This document shows, in pieces, positions 7,621 through 14,857 of a stretch of DNA of 14,857 nucleotides. The stretch lies in NCBI GenBank assembly GCA_002428215.1, contig DIUI01000125.1:1-14857 (forward strand). Direction: 5' to 3'. The notes beneath the pieces are model-generated. The model was not told where the DNA came from. It saw only the letters and a program-made list of their open reading frames with translations, and did no database searches. The first letter of the stretch is position 1, and every line of letters begins with the position of its first letter. The stretch comes from Prolixibacteraceae bacterium UBA6162 (lineage in GTDB: Bacteria; Bacteroidota; Bacteroidia; Bacteroidales; Prolixibacteraceae). Position numbers and translations under genes: made by a program.

Positions 7621-7693
7621 TCTTGTGGTATAGCTTATACGTGCCTTATCTAACGATGTATTTTAAATTGGATTATGGAGTGGTAAAAATATT

Positions 7694-9184
<1,491 letters not shown>

Positions 9185-9200
9185 TTAATTTTACAATCCG

Positions 9201-9208
9201 CAAAACTA
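9201..9208 (-). promoter_or_regulatory. Bacteroidota-type -7 box for guaB
   Basis: On the minus strand the bases read TAGTTTTG followed by C, a full match to the Bacteroidota -7 consensus TAnnTTTG. It ends 28 bp before the guaB ATG, implying a 5' leader of roughly 20-25 bases. No good TTTG or TTG -33 box lies at the usual 19-21 bp spacing, so the upstream element is weak or absent. Confidence 0.6.
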
Positions 9209-9270
9209 CAAATTTTTAATCCAACCTTCGCTACTTATTTTGTCTCAACACTTTTTGAAACCGATTAAAA

Positions 9271-9302
9271 ATTGTTAATACCGATGTCATTTATTTACTT
9301 TG
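9271..9302 (+). promoter_or_regulatory. Predicted Bacteroidota promoter for recQ
   Basis: ATTG (9271-9274) is followed after 20 bases by TTACTTTG (9295-9302), close to the TTTG-N19-TAnnTTTG consensus with one mismatch in each box. Transcription would then start around 9306-9309, at or next to the GTG at 9309. This argues for a leaderless transcript and against the alternative TTG start at 9300, which lies inside the -7 box. Confidence 0.45.
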
Positions 9303-9308
9303 TGTAGA

Positions 9309-11234
9309 GTGAATTTATACGAAAAAATATTATTCGATCATTGGGGCTATTCAGCCTTCAGACCTCTTCAGCTCGACATCATTGAATCGATTGCTAAAGG
9401 TAAGGATACCCTGGGCCTGCTACCCACCGGCGGGGGGAAGTCAGTAATCTTCCAGGTATATAGTTTATCCGTCCCGGGCATATGCCTCGTGATTACACCG
9501 CTCATTGCCCTGATGAAAGATCAGGTAGAAAACCTGAACAGCAAAGGGATAAAGGCCATTAGCCTGCACAGCGGAATGACTTCGGGCGAAATTAAGGTAA
9601 GCCTCGATAATGCAGTATGGGGCAACTACAAATTTCTTTATGTTTCGCCCGAACGGCTTACTTCGTCTATCTTTCAGGAAAGGCTTAGAATGATGCCCGT
9701 AAACCTTATTACAGTAGACGAAGCGCACTGTATTTCCCAATGGGGTTATGACTTCAGACCCAGCTACCTTAGGATTTCTGAAATAAGAAAACTATTTCCG
9801 CAATTACCCGTTTTAGCCCTTACTGCAACTGCTACACCCAGGGTGGTTGTAGATATTCAGGAGAAGCTTGGCTTTGCGTCGGGCAATGTCTTGTCGGTTT
9901 CGTTTACCAGGGCAAATCTCACTTATATGGTCCGCAATAAAGAGGACAAGCTGGGCTATCTCGTTCAAACCATTCTCAAGGCCAAAGGAAGTGGTATAGT
10001 ATACGTTCGAAACCGGAAAGCCACGCGCGAAATAAAGGAGTTGCTCGTAAAGAACAATATATCGGCAGATTACTACCATGCGGGGTTAAGCAGCGACCTA
10101 AGAAGCAAAAAACAGGATGCCTGGAAAAGCGGAACAACCCGTGTAATCGTAGCTACCAATGCCTTTGGAATGGGCATCGACAAGCCGGATGTAAGATTTG
10201 TTGTGCATACCGACCCGCCTGATTCGCTCGAAGCCTACTTTCAGGAAGCAGGAAGAGCAGGTCGCGATGGTAAAAAAGCGGCTGCGGTACTTTTGTACAA
10301 CAATGCTGATAAACTAAAGCTCAAAAAGCAAATATCGGTACAATTTCCAACCATCGACTTTATCAGAAAGGTATACGACGCGCTTGGCAACTTCCTGCAG
10401 ATAGCTGTCGGATTTGGCAAACATCAGGTATTTGATTTTCCGTTAGGGCTTTTCGCCGAAACCTATCGATTTCAGCCTGCCCAGCTTTTCCATGCCCTTC
10501 GACTGCTCGAGCGACAGGGATATATCGAATTCACCGAGGAGATAGAAACACCTTCAAGGGTTTACTTTTCGGTTAACCGCGATGATTTGTATAAATACCA
10601 GGTTGCCAACTATCAACTCGACAATTTTGCGAAATTACTCCTTCGCTCCTATACCGGACTTTTTACAGGTTATGTAGGGATCGACGAATCTTTGCTGGCA
10701 CAAAGAGCACAAACAACGCCCGAAGTAATCAGCGATTTTTTAAAACGACTTAAGTCCGATAAAATCATCGATTATATACCCCGGAAAAGAAGCCCTTACA
10801 TTACCTACAGCAAGGAACGCCTCGCTCCGGAAAGAATCACTTTTACCCACGAAAACTACACCGAAAGAAAACAGGATTACAATGCCAGAGTTGAGGCCGT
10901 TATACATTACGCTTCGGAGCGTTTGGTTTGCAGATCTCAGCAATTGCTCGCCTATTTTGGAGAAAAAAGCTCTACGCGCTGTGGGCAGTGCGATGTATGC
11001 CTGGAACAAAATCAATTGGGTTTGAGCCGTTACGACTTTGAAGAGATTACCAATTCGATCAGGCAGATGCTTGCAGACCCTCTCCCACTCGACAAATTGC
11101 TTCTGCAATTGGGTGATGCCCATGAAACCAAACGTGAAATTCTGCGTTGGCTCATCGACAACCAATTGGTTACTGTTAGGGTGGACCAGATGCTTGAATG
11201 GAACAACTCACCCCCTGCAATGCCTGAATTATAA
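9309..11234 (+). CDS. recQ: RecQ-family ATP-dependent DNA helicase
   Basis: This 3'-5' DNA helicase of 641 residues (from GTG at 9309) acts in repair and recombination. Motif 0 is WGYSAFRPLQ (12-21), Walker A PTGGGKS (39-45), the DEAH box VDEAHCISQWGYDFRPSY (136-153), motif III LTATATPR (171-178) and motif VI YFQEAGRAGRDG (310-321). A zinc cluster of four cysteines (541, 558, 561, 564) has the RecQ spacing C-x16-C-x2-C-x2-C. About 200 residues lie between the helicase core and this cluster, far more than the roughly 60 of E. coli RecQ, and they include a winged-helix-like stretch (LFHALRLLERQGYIEF). There is no HRDC domain at the C-terminus. Start: the GTG gives MNLYEKILFDHWGY, the expected N-terminus; an in-frame TTG at 9300 adds three residues but lies in the predicted -7 box. 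The gene is divergent from guaB. Confidence 0.94.
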   Translation: MNLYEKILFDHWGYSAFRPLQLDIIESIAKGKDTLGLLPTGGGKSVIFQVYSLSVPGICLVITPLIALMKDQVENLNSKGIKAISLHSGMTSGEIKVSLDNAVWGNYKFLYVSPERLTSSIFQERLRMMPVNLITVDEAHCISQWGYDFRPSYLRISEIRKLFPQLPVLALTATATPRVVVDIQEKLGFASGNVLSVSFTRANLTYMVRNKEDKLGYLVQTILKAKGSGIVYVRNRKATREIKELLVKNNISADYYHAGLSSDLRSKKQDAWKSGTTRVIVATNAFGMGIDKPDVRFVVHTDPPDSLEAYFQEAGRAGRDGKKAAAVLLYNNADKLKLKKQISVQFPTIDFIRKVYDALGNFLQIAVGFGKHQVFDFPLGLFAETYRFQPAQLFHALRLLERQGYIEFTEEIETPSRVYFSVNRDDLYKYQVANYQLDNFAKLLLRSYTGLFTGYVGIDESLLAQRAQTTPEVISDFLKRLKSDKIIDYIPRKRSPYITYSKERLAPERITFTHENYTERKQDYNARVEAVIHYASERLVCRSQQLLAYFGEKSSTRCGQCDVCLEQNQLGLSRYDFEEITNSIRQMLADPLPLDKLLLQLGDAHETKREILRWLIDNQLVTVRVDQMLEWNNSPPAMPEL

Positions 11235-11266
11235 GCAGAAGATCGCTTTCCCGCCCGCTTTTTTGC

Positions 11267-11274
11267 TACTTTTG
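11267..11274 (+). promoter_or_regulatory. Bacteroidota-type -7 box upstream of the DUF5063 gene
   Basis: TACTTTTG followed by C matches TAnnTTTG exactly and lies 22 bp before the ATG at 11297, in the 62-bp gap after recQ. No clear -33 TTTG is seen at standard spacing; the region just upstream is C-rich. It suggests that the DUF5063, exonuclease and methyltransferase genes can be transcribed separately from recQ. Confidence 0.5.
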
Positions 11275-11296
11275 CCCCTTAATACTTCTCAAAGTT

Positions 11297-11911
11297 ATGA
11301 GCCAGTCGAACGATATCGTCTATTCACAACCAGTTGTTGAGTTTGTTGCCGTAGCCAACGAATTTTGTCAGCTTATCGAAACGGTACAGGACCACGCAAC
11401 GCCAAAATTGATTGACGTGGGCCGGAAACTATTGTCACTCTTATATTTTAAAGCGTCGCTGCTGCCAGAACTGGAAACGGTTCTCGACGATTCACTCGAA
11501 AAATATGTGAGCGAATTAGACTATAATCTATTACAGCAGAAGTGGTTAAACAAACTGGGAGAACACGACCTGTACCATGAAATTTTCGATCCCGAAATTC
11601 AGTTTGGCACAGAATCAGTAACTGCGAGCATTTCAGAAAATCTCCTCGACATCTATCAGGATATCAAAGATTTTATAATGGCCTACAATTTTGGCAATGA
11701 AGAGGTAATGAACGACGCCCTTGCGGAGTGCAGTTTTCAGTTCCGAACTGTCTGGGGCCAGCGACTTGTCAATGTTTTAAGAGCCCTGCATCAGCTTTCT
11801 TTTTCGGATACCGACTGGACAGAAAAACCCATCAATTTAAAGACTCCCGGCGATGATGACCTGCCTTCAGGCAAATGGGTTGATCGTTTTTTTAATCACT
11901 CCTCCGAATAG
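11297..11911 (+). CDS. DUF5063 domain-containing protein
   Basis: This soluble, acidic protein of 204 residues has no signal peptide and no membrane segment. It is predicted to be mostly helical, with conserved-looking stretches FVAVANEFCQLIE (about 16-28), DVGRKLLSLLYFKASLLPELE (40-60) and AYNFGNEEVMNDALAECSFQFRTVWGQRLVNVLRALHQL (about 129-167). I recognise it as the DUF5063 family, which in Bacteroidota commonly stands next to a DEDD 3'-5' exonuclease gene. The function is unknown. Only 5 bp separate it from the exonuclease gene, so the two are surely co-translated from one message, and a role linked to nucleic acid processing is a context-based guess. The family call is from memory of the sequence pattern, not a search. 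Confidence 0.8.
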   Translation: MSQSNDIVYSQPVVEFVAVANEFCQLIETVQDHATPKLIDVGRKLLSLLYFKASLLPELETVLDDSLEKYVSELDYNLLQQKWLNKLGEHDLYHEIFDPEIQFGTESVTASISENLLDIYQDIKDFIMAYNFGNEEVMNDALAECSFQFRTVWGQRLVNVLRALHQLSFSDTDWTEKPINLKTPGDDDLPSGKWVDRFFNHSSE

Positions 11912-11916
11912 CTGTT

Positions 11917-12495
11917 ATGTTTAAGGAGAGTATAACCACAGAAGAGTTCGTTCAGTTGCCCCTTAGGCATTTTGAAGGTGATATTGTAGTTGTCGACAAC
12001 CTGAAAATGGCTCGACAAGCAGCAGCCTATTTAAGCAATTTCAGGGTTATCGGATTCGATACCGAAACTAAGCCTGCCTTTAAAAAAGGACAGAACCACA
12101 AAATAGCACTATTGCAGCTGGCCACTCATGAAAGGGCCTACCTATTCAGAACCCAGAAGGTGGGACTGCCCTCAGACATTATGGAACTTTTTACTGCTCC
12201 GGAAATCAAATTTCCGGGAGTAGCCATACGCGACGACATTAAGGCACTGCAAACCCTACGCCCCTTCGTTCCAACTGGATTTATTGAACTGCAGGATTAT
12301 GCCCGAAAGCTGGGGATTCAGAATCTCAGTCTCAAAAAACTGTGTGCAATTGCGTGTGGATTCAGAATCTCCAAGTCGCAACAGCTCTCCAACTGGGAGT
12401 CGAGCGACCTTACCCCACAGCAATTGACTTATGCTGCTACAGATGCATGGGTCTCGCTCGAAATTTATCAGCAAATTGTAGAAAATACAAAATGA
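11917..12495 (+). CDS. 3'-5' exonuclease of the RNase D / WRN type (DEDDy)
   Basis: This 192-residue protein consists of a single DEDD exonuclease domain. Exo I is VIGFDTETKP (44-53, with Asp48 and Glu50), exo II is GVAIRDDIKAL (101-111, with the acidic pair 106-107), and exo III is YAATDAWVSLEIY (172-184, with Tyr172 and Asp176), so it belongs to the DEDDy class. LSLKKLCAIACGFRISKSQQ and LSNWE (about 137-161) are the conserved helices before exo III. It lacks the HRDC domains of true RNase D and resembles the stand-alone exonuclease domain of WRN. It should remove nucleotides from the 3' end of DNA or RNA using two metal ions; the substrate is not evident. It lies in an operon between the DUF5063 gene and the rRNA methyltransferase gene, overlapping the latter by 4 bp, and downstream of a RecQ helicase. 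Confidence 0.93.
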   Translation: MFKESITTEEFVQLPLRHFEGDIVVVDNLKMARQAAAYLSNFRVIGFDTETKPAFKKGQNHKIALLQLATHERAYLFRTQKVGLPSDIMELFTAPEIKFPGVAIRDDIKALQTLRPFVPTGFIELQDYARKLGIQNLSLKKLCAIACGFRISKSQQLSNWESSDLTPQQLTYAATDAWVSLEIYQQIVENTK

Positions 12496-13682
12496 CCAAT
12501 TACCCCAAAATAATACTTAAACCGGGAAAGGAGCAATCTCCGCTTAGGTTTCATCCATGGGTTTTTTCAGGAGCCATCAGGGAGTTGCCTTCAGGTCTCG
12601 AAGAAGGTGACATTGTTTCAGTAAATGCTGCATCAGGGCAGTTCCTGGGTATTGGGCATTATCAGATTGGCTCCATTGCCATCAGAATATTTGCATTTCA
12701 GGAGGAGGAAATTACTGAAGAATTCTGGTTTAGTAAAATATCGGCCGCATGGCAAATCCGGTCTAAAACAGTACTTTCTGTTCAGGCAGACACCAATGTT
12801 TTCAGACTCATACATGCCGAAGGCGATGGTATGCCCGGCCTGGTGGTTGACATCTATAGTGATGTTGCTGTTCTGCAAGCACATTCCGTGGGAATGTACC
12901 GTAACAGACATGAAATCGCCAATGCCATTCAACAGGTTTTGGGCAACAAAATCGTTGCCGTGTACGATAAAAGTGCAAAAACGGTACCTTTCAAGGCCAA
13001 TCTGAATCCAGAGGACGGCTTTCTGTTAGGATCGGCTCCTGTTGTACGCGAGGTTATGGAGTATGGGCTTCGCTTTAATGTTGATTTTGCCAACGGACAA
13101 AAAACAGGTTTCTTCATCGATCAGCGTGAGAATCGACATCTGGTGGAGCAAATGGCCCATGGCCGAAAAGTTCTCAATTTATTTTGTTATACGGGCGGTT
13201 TCTCATTTGCTGCCTTGCGGGGAGGTGCCCGGTTGGTTCACTCGGTCGATTCATCGGCATCGGCTATGGAGCTTACCCGACAGAATATTGAGCTCAATTT
13301 TCCCCATTCTGACCTGCATGAAGCATTTACCAAAGATGTAAGCTCCTTTATCAAGGAGATGCAAAATGATTACGACCTAATTATCTTAGATCCACCGGCC
13401 TTCGCCAAGCACCGCGATGCGCTTTCACAAGCCCTTAACGGGTATCGAAGAATAAATTTGCGGGCTTTACAAAAAATAGAAAAGGGAGGATTGCTTTTCA
13501 CTTTCTCCTGCTCGCAGATAGTTTCCCGCGATGCTTTCCGCGACACCATCCTTACTGCAGCCATTCAGGCAGGGCGAAAGATTAGTATTCTGCATCAGAT
13601 GAGTCAACCAGCAGACCATCCGGTTAACATCTTTCATCCCGAAGGCGAGTACCTGAAAGGGCTGGTGCTCTATGTGGAATAG
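12492..13682 (+). CDS. rlmI: Class I SAM-dependent 23S rRNA (cytosine-C5) methyltransferase, RlmI-like
   Basis: This 396-residue protein starts at an ATG that overlaps the exonuclease stop (ATGA), which indicates translational coupling; a longer open frame upstream is only read-through of the exonuclease region. An N-terminal PUA domain (about 5-75, with RFHPWVFSGAI and EEGDIVSVNAASGQFLGIG) binds RNA. A linker with QKTGFFIDQRENR (203-215) leads to the Rossmann methyltransferase: SAM motif I LNLFCYTGGFSFAAL (228-242), VDSSASAME (252-260), catalytic DPPAFAK (300-306) and FTFSCSQ (336-342), where the cysteine is the expected nucleophile or stabilising residue. This matches RlmI (YccW), which makes m5C1962 in E. 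coli 23S rRNA, in domain order and length. The position modified here is inferred by homology. Confidence 0.93.
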   Translation: MTNYPKIILKPGKEQSPLRFHPWVFSGAIRELPSGLEEGDIVSVNAASGQFLGIGHYQIGSIAIRIFAFQEEEITEEFWFSKISAAWQIRSKTVLSVQADTNVFRLIHAEGDGMPGLVVDIYSDVAVLQAHSVGMYRNRHEIANAIQQVLGNKIVAVYDKSAKTVPFKANLNPEDGFLLGSAPVVREVMEYGLRFNVDFANGQKTGFFIDQRENRHLVEQMAHGRKVLNLFCYTGGFSFAALRGGARLVHSVDSSASAMELTRQNIELNFPHSDLHEAFTKDVSSFIKEMQNDYDLIILDPPAFAKHRDALSQALNGYRRINLRALQKIEKGGLLFTFSCSQIVSRDAFRDTILTAAIQAGRKISILHQMSQPADHPVNIFHPEGEYLKGLVLYVE

Positions 13683-13728
13683 TAGCTTCTGTGATTTCAC
13701 CAACAATCAACCACTTCAAAATTGAAAT

Positions 13729-14433
13729 ATGAAAACCCATTCGATTATTGCTGAACTCAATGAAATGGCATCCAGGGCAACACCGCAGGAGGTTTTAAAA
13801 GAGGTAGACGCCAAATTTTCAGGCACGGCACTCTTTACCACCAGTTTTGGATATGAGGACCAGGTTATCAGCGACATGATTTTCAACCAGCAGCTTGACA
13901 TCCGGGTCGTAACCCTCGATACCGGCAGAATGTTCGAAGAGACCTATAAAGTCTGGCAACGTACCAATGAAAAATATGGAAGTGCGATTGTTCCCTATTT
14001 CCCGGAATCGGAAGACGTTGAGCAGCTTCTCAGGGAGAAAGGCCCCCTCAGTTTTTACAATAGTCTTGAAGACCGCAAAATGTGTTGTCACATAAGAAAG
14101 GTAAAACCTCTGCAACGGGCACTAAAGGGAGTAGAATGCTGGATTACCGGATTGCGTGCAAGTCAGTCGGCCGTTCGCAGCGGACTCGACTACTTCATGT
14201 GGGACGAGGCCAACCAAACCATAAAGTACAATCCTCTTTTGGAGTGGGGGCTCGAAGAGGTTATAAAATATGTTCACGACCATCAGGTTCCGTATAATGC
14301 ACTACATGACCGCGGTTTTGTTAGCATAGGCTGCGAACCATGCACCCGTGCCATACAACCCGGCGAAGATTTTAGAGCCGGACGCTGGTGGTGGGAACAA
14401 AACTCAGGAAAAGAGTGCGGCCTGCATAAATAA
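13729..14433 (+). CDS. cysH: Assimilatory adenylyl-sulfate (APS) reductase, CysH family
   Basis: This 234-residue protein reduces activated sulfate to sulfite for cysteine synthesis. It has a PP-loop-like segment TTSFGYEDQV (37-46), TLDTGRMFEETY (62-73), WITGLRASQS (138-147) and the C-terminal catalytic KECGLH (Cys230). Cysteine pairs Cys119-Cys120 and Cys202-x2-Cys205 (IGCEPCTR) are the [4Fe-4S] ligands that separate APS reductases from cluster-free PAPS reductases, so APS is the likely substrate, with thioredoxin as likely donor. All five key cysteines are present. It follows rlmI by 46 bp with no strong promoter box, and is convergent with a fumarase gene. No other sulfate-assimilation genes (cysD, cysN, cysI) are in the window. 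The ATG at 13729 gives MKTHSIIAELNEMA, a reasonable N-terminus. Confidence 0.95.
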   Translation: MKTHSIIAELNEMASRATPQEVLKEVDAKFSGTALFTTSFGYEDQVISDMIFNQQLDIRVVTLDTGRMFEETYKVWQRTNEKYGSAIVPYFPESEDVEQLLREKGPLSFYNSLEDRKMCCHIRKVKPLQRALKGVECWITGLRASQSAVRSGLDYFMWDEANQTIKYNPLLEWGLEEVIKYVHDHQVPYNALHDRGFVSIGCEPCTRAIQPGEDFRAGRWWWEQNSGKECGLHK

Positions 14434-14446
14434 GAACTTTTTCCAA

Positions 14447-14502
14447 AAAATCCGGATTTTGCAAAATTTGCAGTAGGGTTTAGTTGGACAAAACCTAACC
14501 CT
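14447..14502. terminator. Cluster of small dyads between convergent cysH and fumarase genes, possible bidirectional terminator
   Basis: Three inverted repeats lie in a row: the perfect 14-bp palindrome AAAATCCGGATTTT (14447-14460), TGCAAAATTTGCA (14460-14472, 6-bp arms around one base), and an AGGGTT/AACCCT stem (14475-14480 with 14497-14502) that continues with AG/CT after a bulged T. Read on the minus strand the first palindrome ends in a run of six T, as expected of a factor-independent terminator for the fumarase gene. On the plus strand the T runs are shorter. The remainder of the 145-bp gap (14503-14578) shows nothing recognisable. Confidence 0.45.
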
Positions 14503-14578
14503 ATAAGGAATGCCCGGCACAAATCAATGCGTTCTTAGATCTGGGCAGTTGGTTGTAAAAGAAGGAGAGTCAGAATTA

Positions 14579-14857
14579 TTACAGCTGTTTAAAGAAGTCG
14601 TTGCCTTTGTCGTCAACGATAATAAATGCCGGGAAATTTTCGACTCTTATTTTACGAACAGCCTCCATCCCAAGCTCTTCGAAATCGACTACCTCGACCG
14701 ACTTTATACTATCCTGGGCGAGCACAGCCGCAGGACCACCAATCGACCCCAGGTAAAATCCACCATACTTCTGGCAGGCATCAGTAACTGCCTTGCTTCG
14801 GTTTCCTTTAGCAAGCATTACCATCGACCCTCCCAAACTCTGAAACAGATCGACGTA
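14579..14857 (-). CDS. Class I fumarate hydratase, C-terminal part (partial)
   Basis: The frame is open from the window edge to a TAA at 14579-14581, giving the last 92 residues of a larger protein; the N-terminus lies beyond the window. The segment includes [20 protein letters not shown], then [34 protein letters not shown] and the end [18 protein letters not shown]. This is the C-terminal beta domain of class I, iron-sulfur fumarases (FumA/FumB type), where KGNRS and [13 protein letters not shown] line the active site. The enzyme interconverts fumarate and malate in the TCA cycle; related tartrate dehydratases share the fold, but the EELGMEA and DDKGNDFF stretches favour fumarase. The gene is convergent with cysH. 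The iron-sulfur ligand cysteines are expected in the missing N-terminal part and cannot be checked. Confidence 0.93.
   Translation of the reverse strand, partial: YVDLFQSLGGSMVMLAKGNRSKAVTDACQKYGGFYLGSIGGPAAVLAQDSIKSVEVVDFEELGMEAVRKIRVENFPAFIIVDDKGNDFFKQL

Noticed and set aside
7628..7640. GTATA-GCT-TATAC dyad after guaB as a terminator
   Set aside because: The stem has only five A/T-rich pairs and no T run follows on the minus strand, so it is too weak to call.
12342..12491. Longer N-terminus for the RlmI-like protein
   Set aside because: This stretch lies inside the exonuclease gene in a different frame. The PUA domain starts properly at the ATG at 12492, and the ATGA overlap is a typical operon junction.
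13713..13724. TTCAAAATTGAA palindrome before cysH as an operator
   Set aside because: It is a short A/T-rich palindrome easily expected by chance in such DNA, and nothing else supports a regulatory site.
14511..14857. Plus-strand open reading through the fumarase region
   Set aside because: It is antisense to a strongly conserved fumarase segment and has no recognisable motif.

Overview
The window looks like a chromosomal segment of a member of the Bacteroidota, probably the order Bacteroidales or a close relative. The clues are its gene families (a Bacteroidota-type OstA-like protein, DUF5063, a short RecQ paralogue, a run of SurA/PrsA-like folding factors after guaB), the lack of convincing Shine-Dalgarno sites, and promoter -7 boxes of the form TAnnTTTG. 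It reads as ordinary, well-packed housekeeping DNA. I see no insertion sequence, phage gene, CRISPR array, tRNA or rRNA.

Layout. Positions 1-295 (minus) hold the N-terminal part of a MerR-type regulator of the CarH/LitR/MlrA style, cut by the window edge. A 271-bp divergent spacer (296-566) carries an imperfect direct repeat and a perfect 12-bp inverted repeat, and is followed by yccF (567-944, plus). Convergent with yccF is a long minus-strand cluster, read from right to left: guaB (7694-9172), a 643-residue two-parvulin foldase (5689-7620), a 290-residue putative lipoprotein related to the foldases (4811-5683), a SurA-like two-parvulin isomerase (3466-4821), a MoxR AAA+ ATPase (2476-3447) and an OstA-like LPS-transport family protein (955-2475). 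The last five genes have gaps of 0-18 bp or overlap, so they are almost certainly one transcription unit devoted to building the outer membrane. guaB lies 73 bp upstream and may share the transcript.

Divergent from guaB is a plus-strand series: a recQ-family helicase (9309-11234), a DUF5063 protein (11297-11911), an RNase D/WRN-type 3'-5' exonuclease (11917-12495), an RlmI-like rRNA methyltransferase (12492-13682, with an ATGA overlap) and a CysH-type reductase with the iron-sulfur cysteines of APS reductase (13729-14433). A 145-bp convergent gap with several small dyads separates cysH from the C-terminal end of a class I fumarase on the minus strand (14579-14857, cut by the window edge).

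The points most worth a second look are the regulatory architecture between merR and yccF, the orphan MoxR ATPase inside an outer-membrane folding/LPS operon, the lipoprotein that appears to have lost its parvulin domain, the large insertion between the helicase core and the zinc cluster of the RecQ protein, and the probably leaderless GTG start of recQ. Nothing here forces the conclusion that a wholly new system is present.
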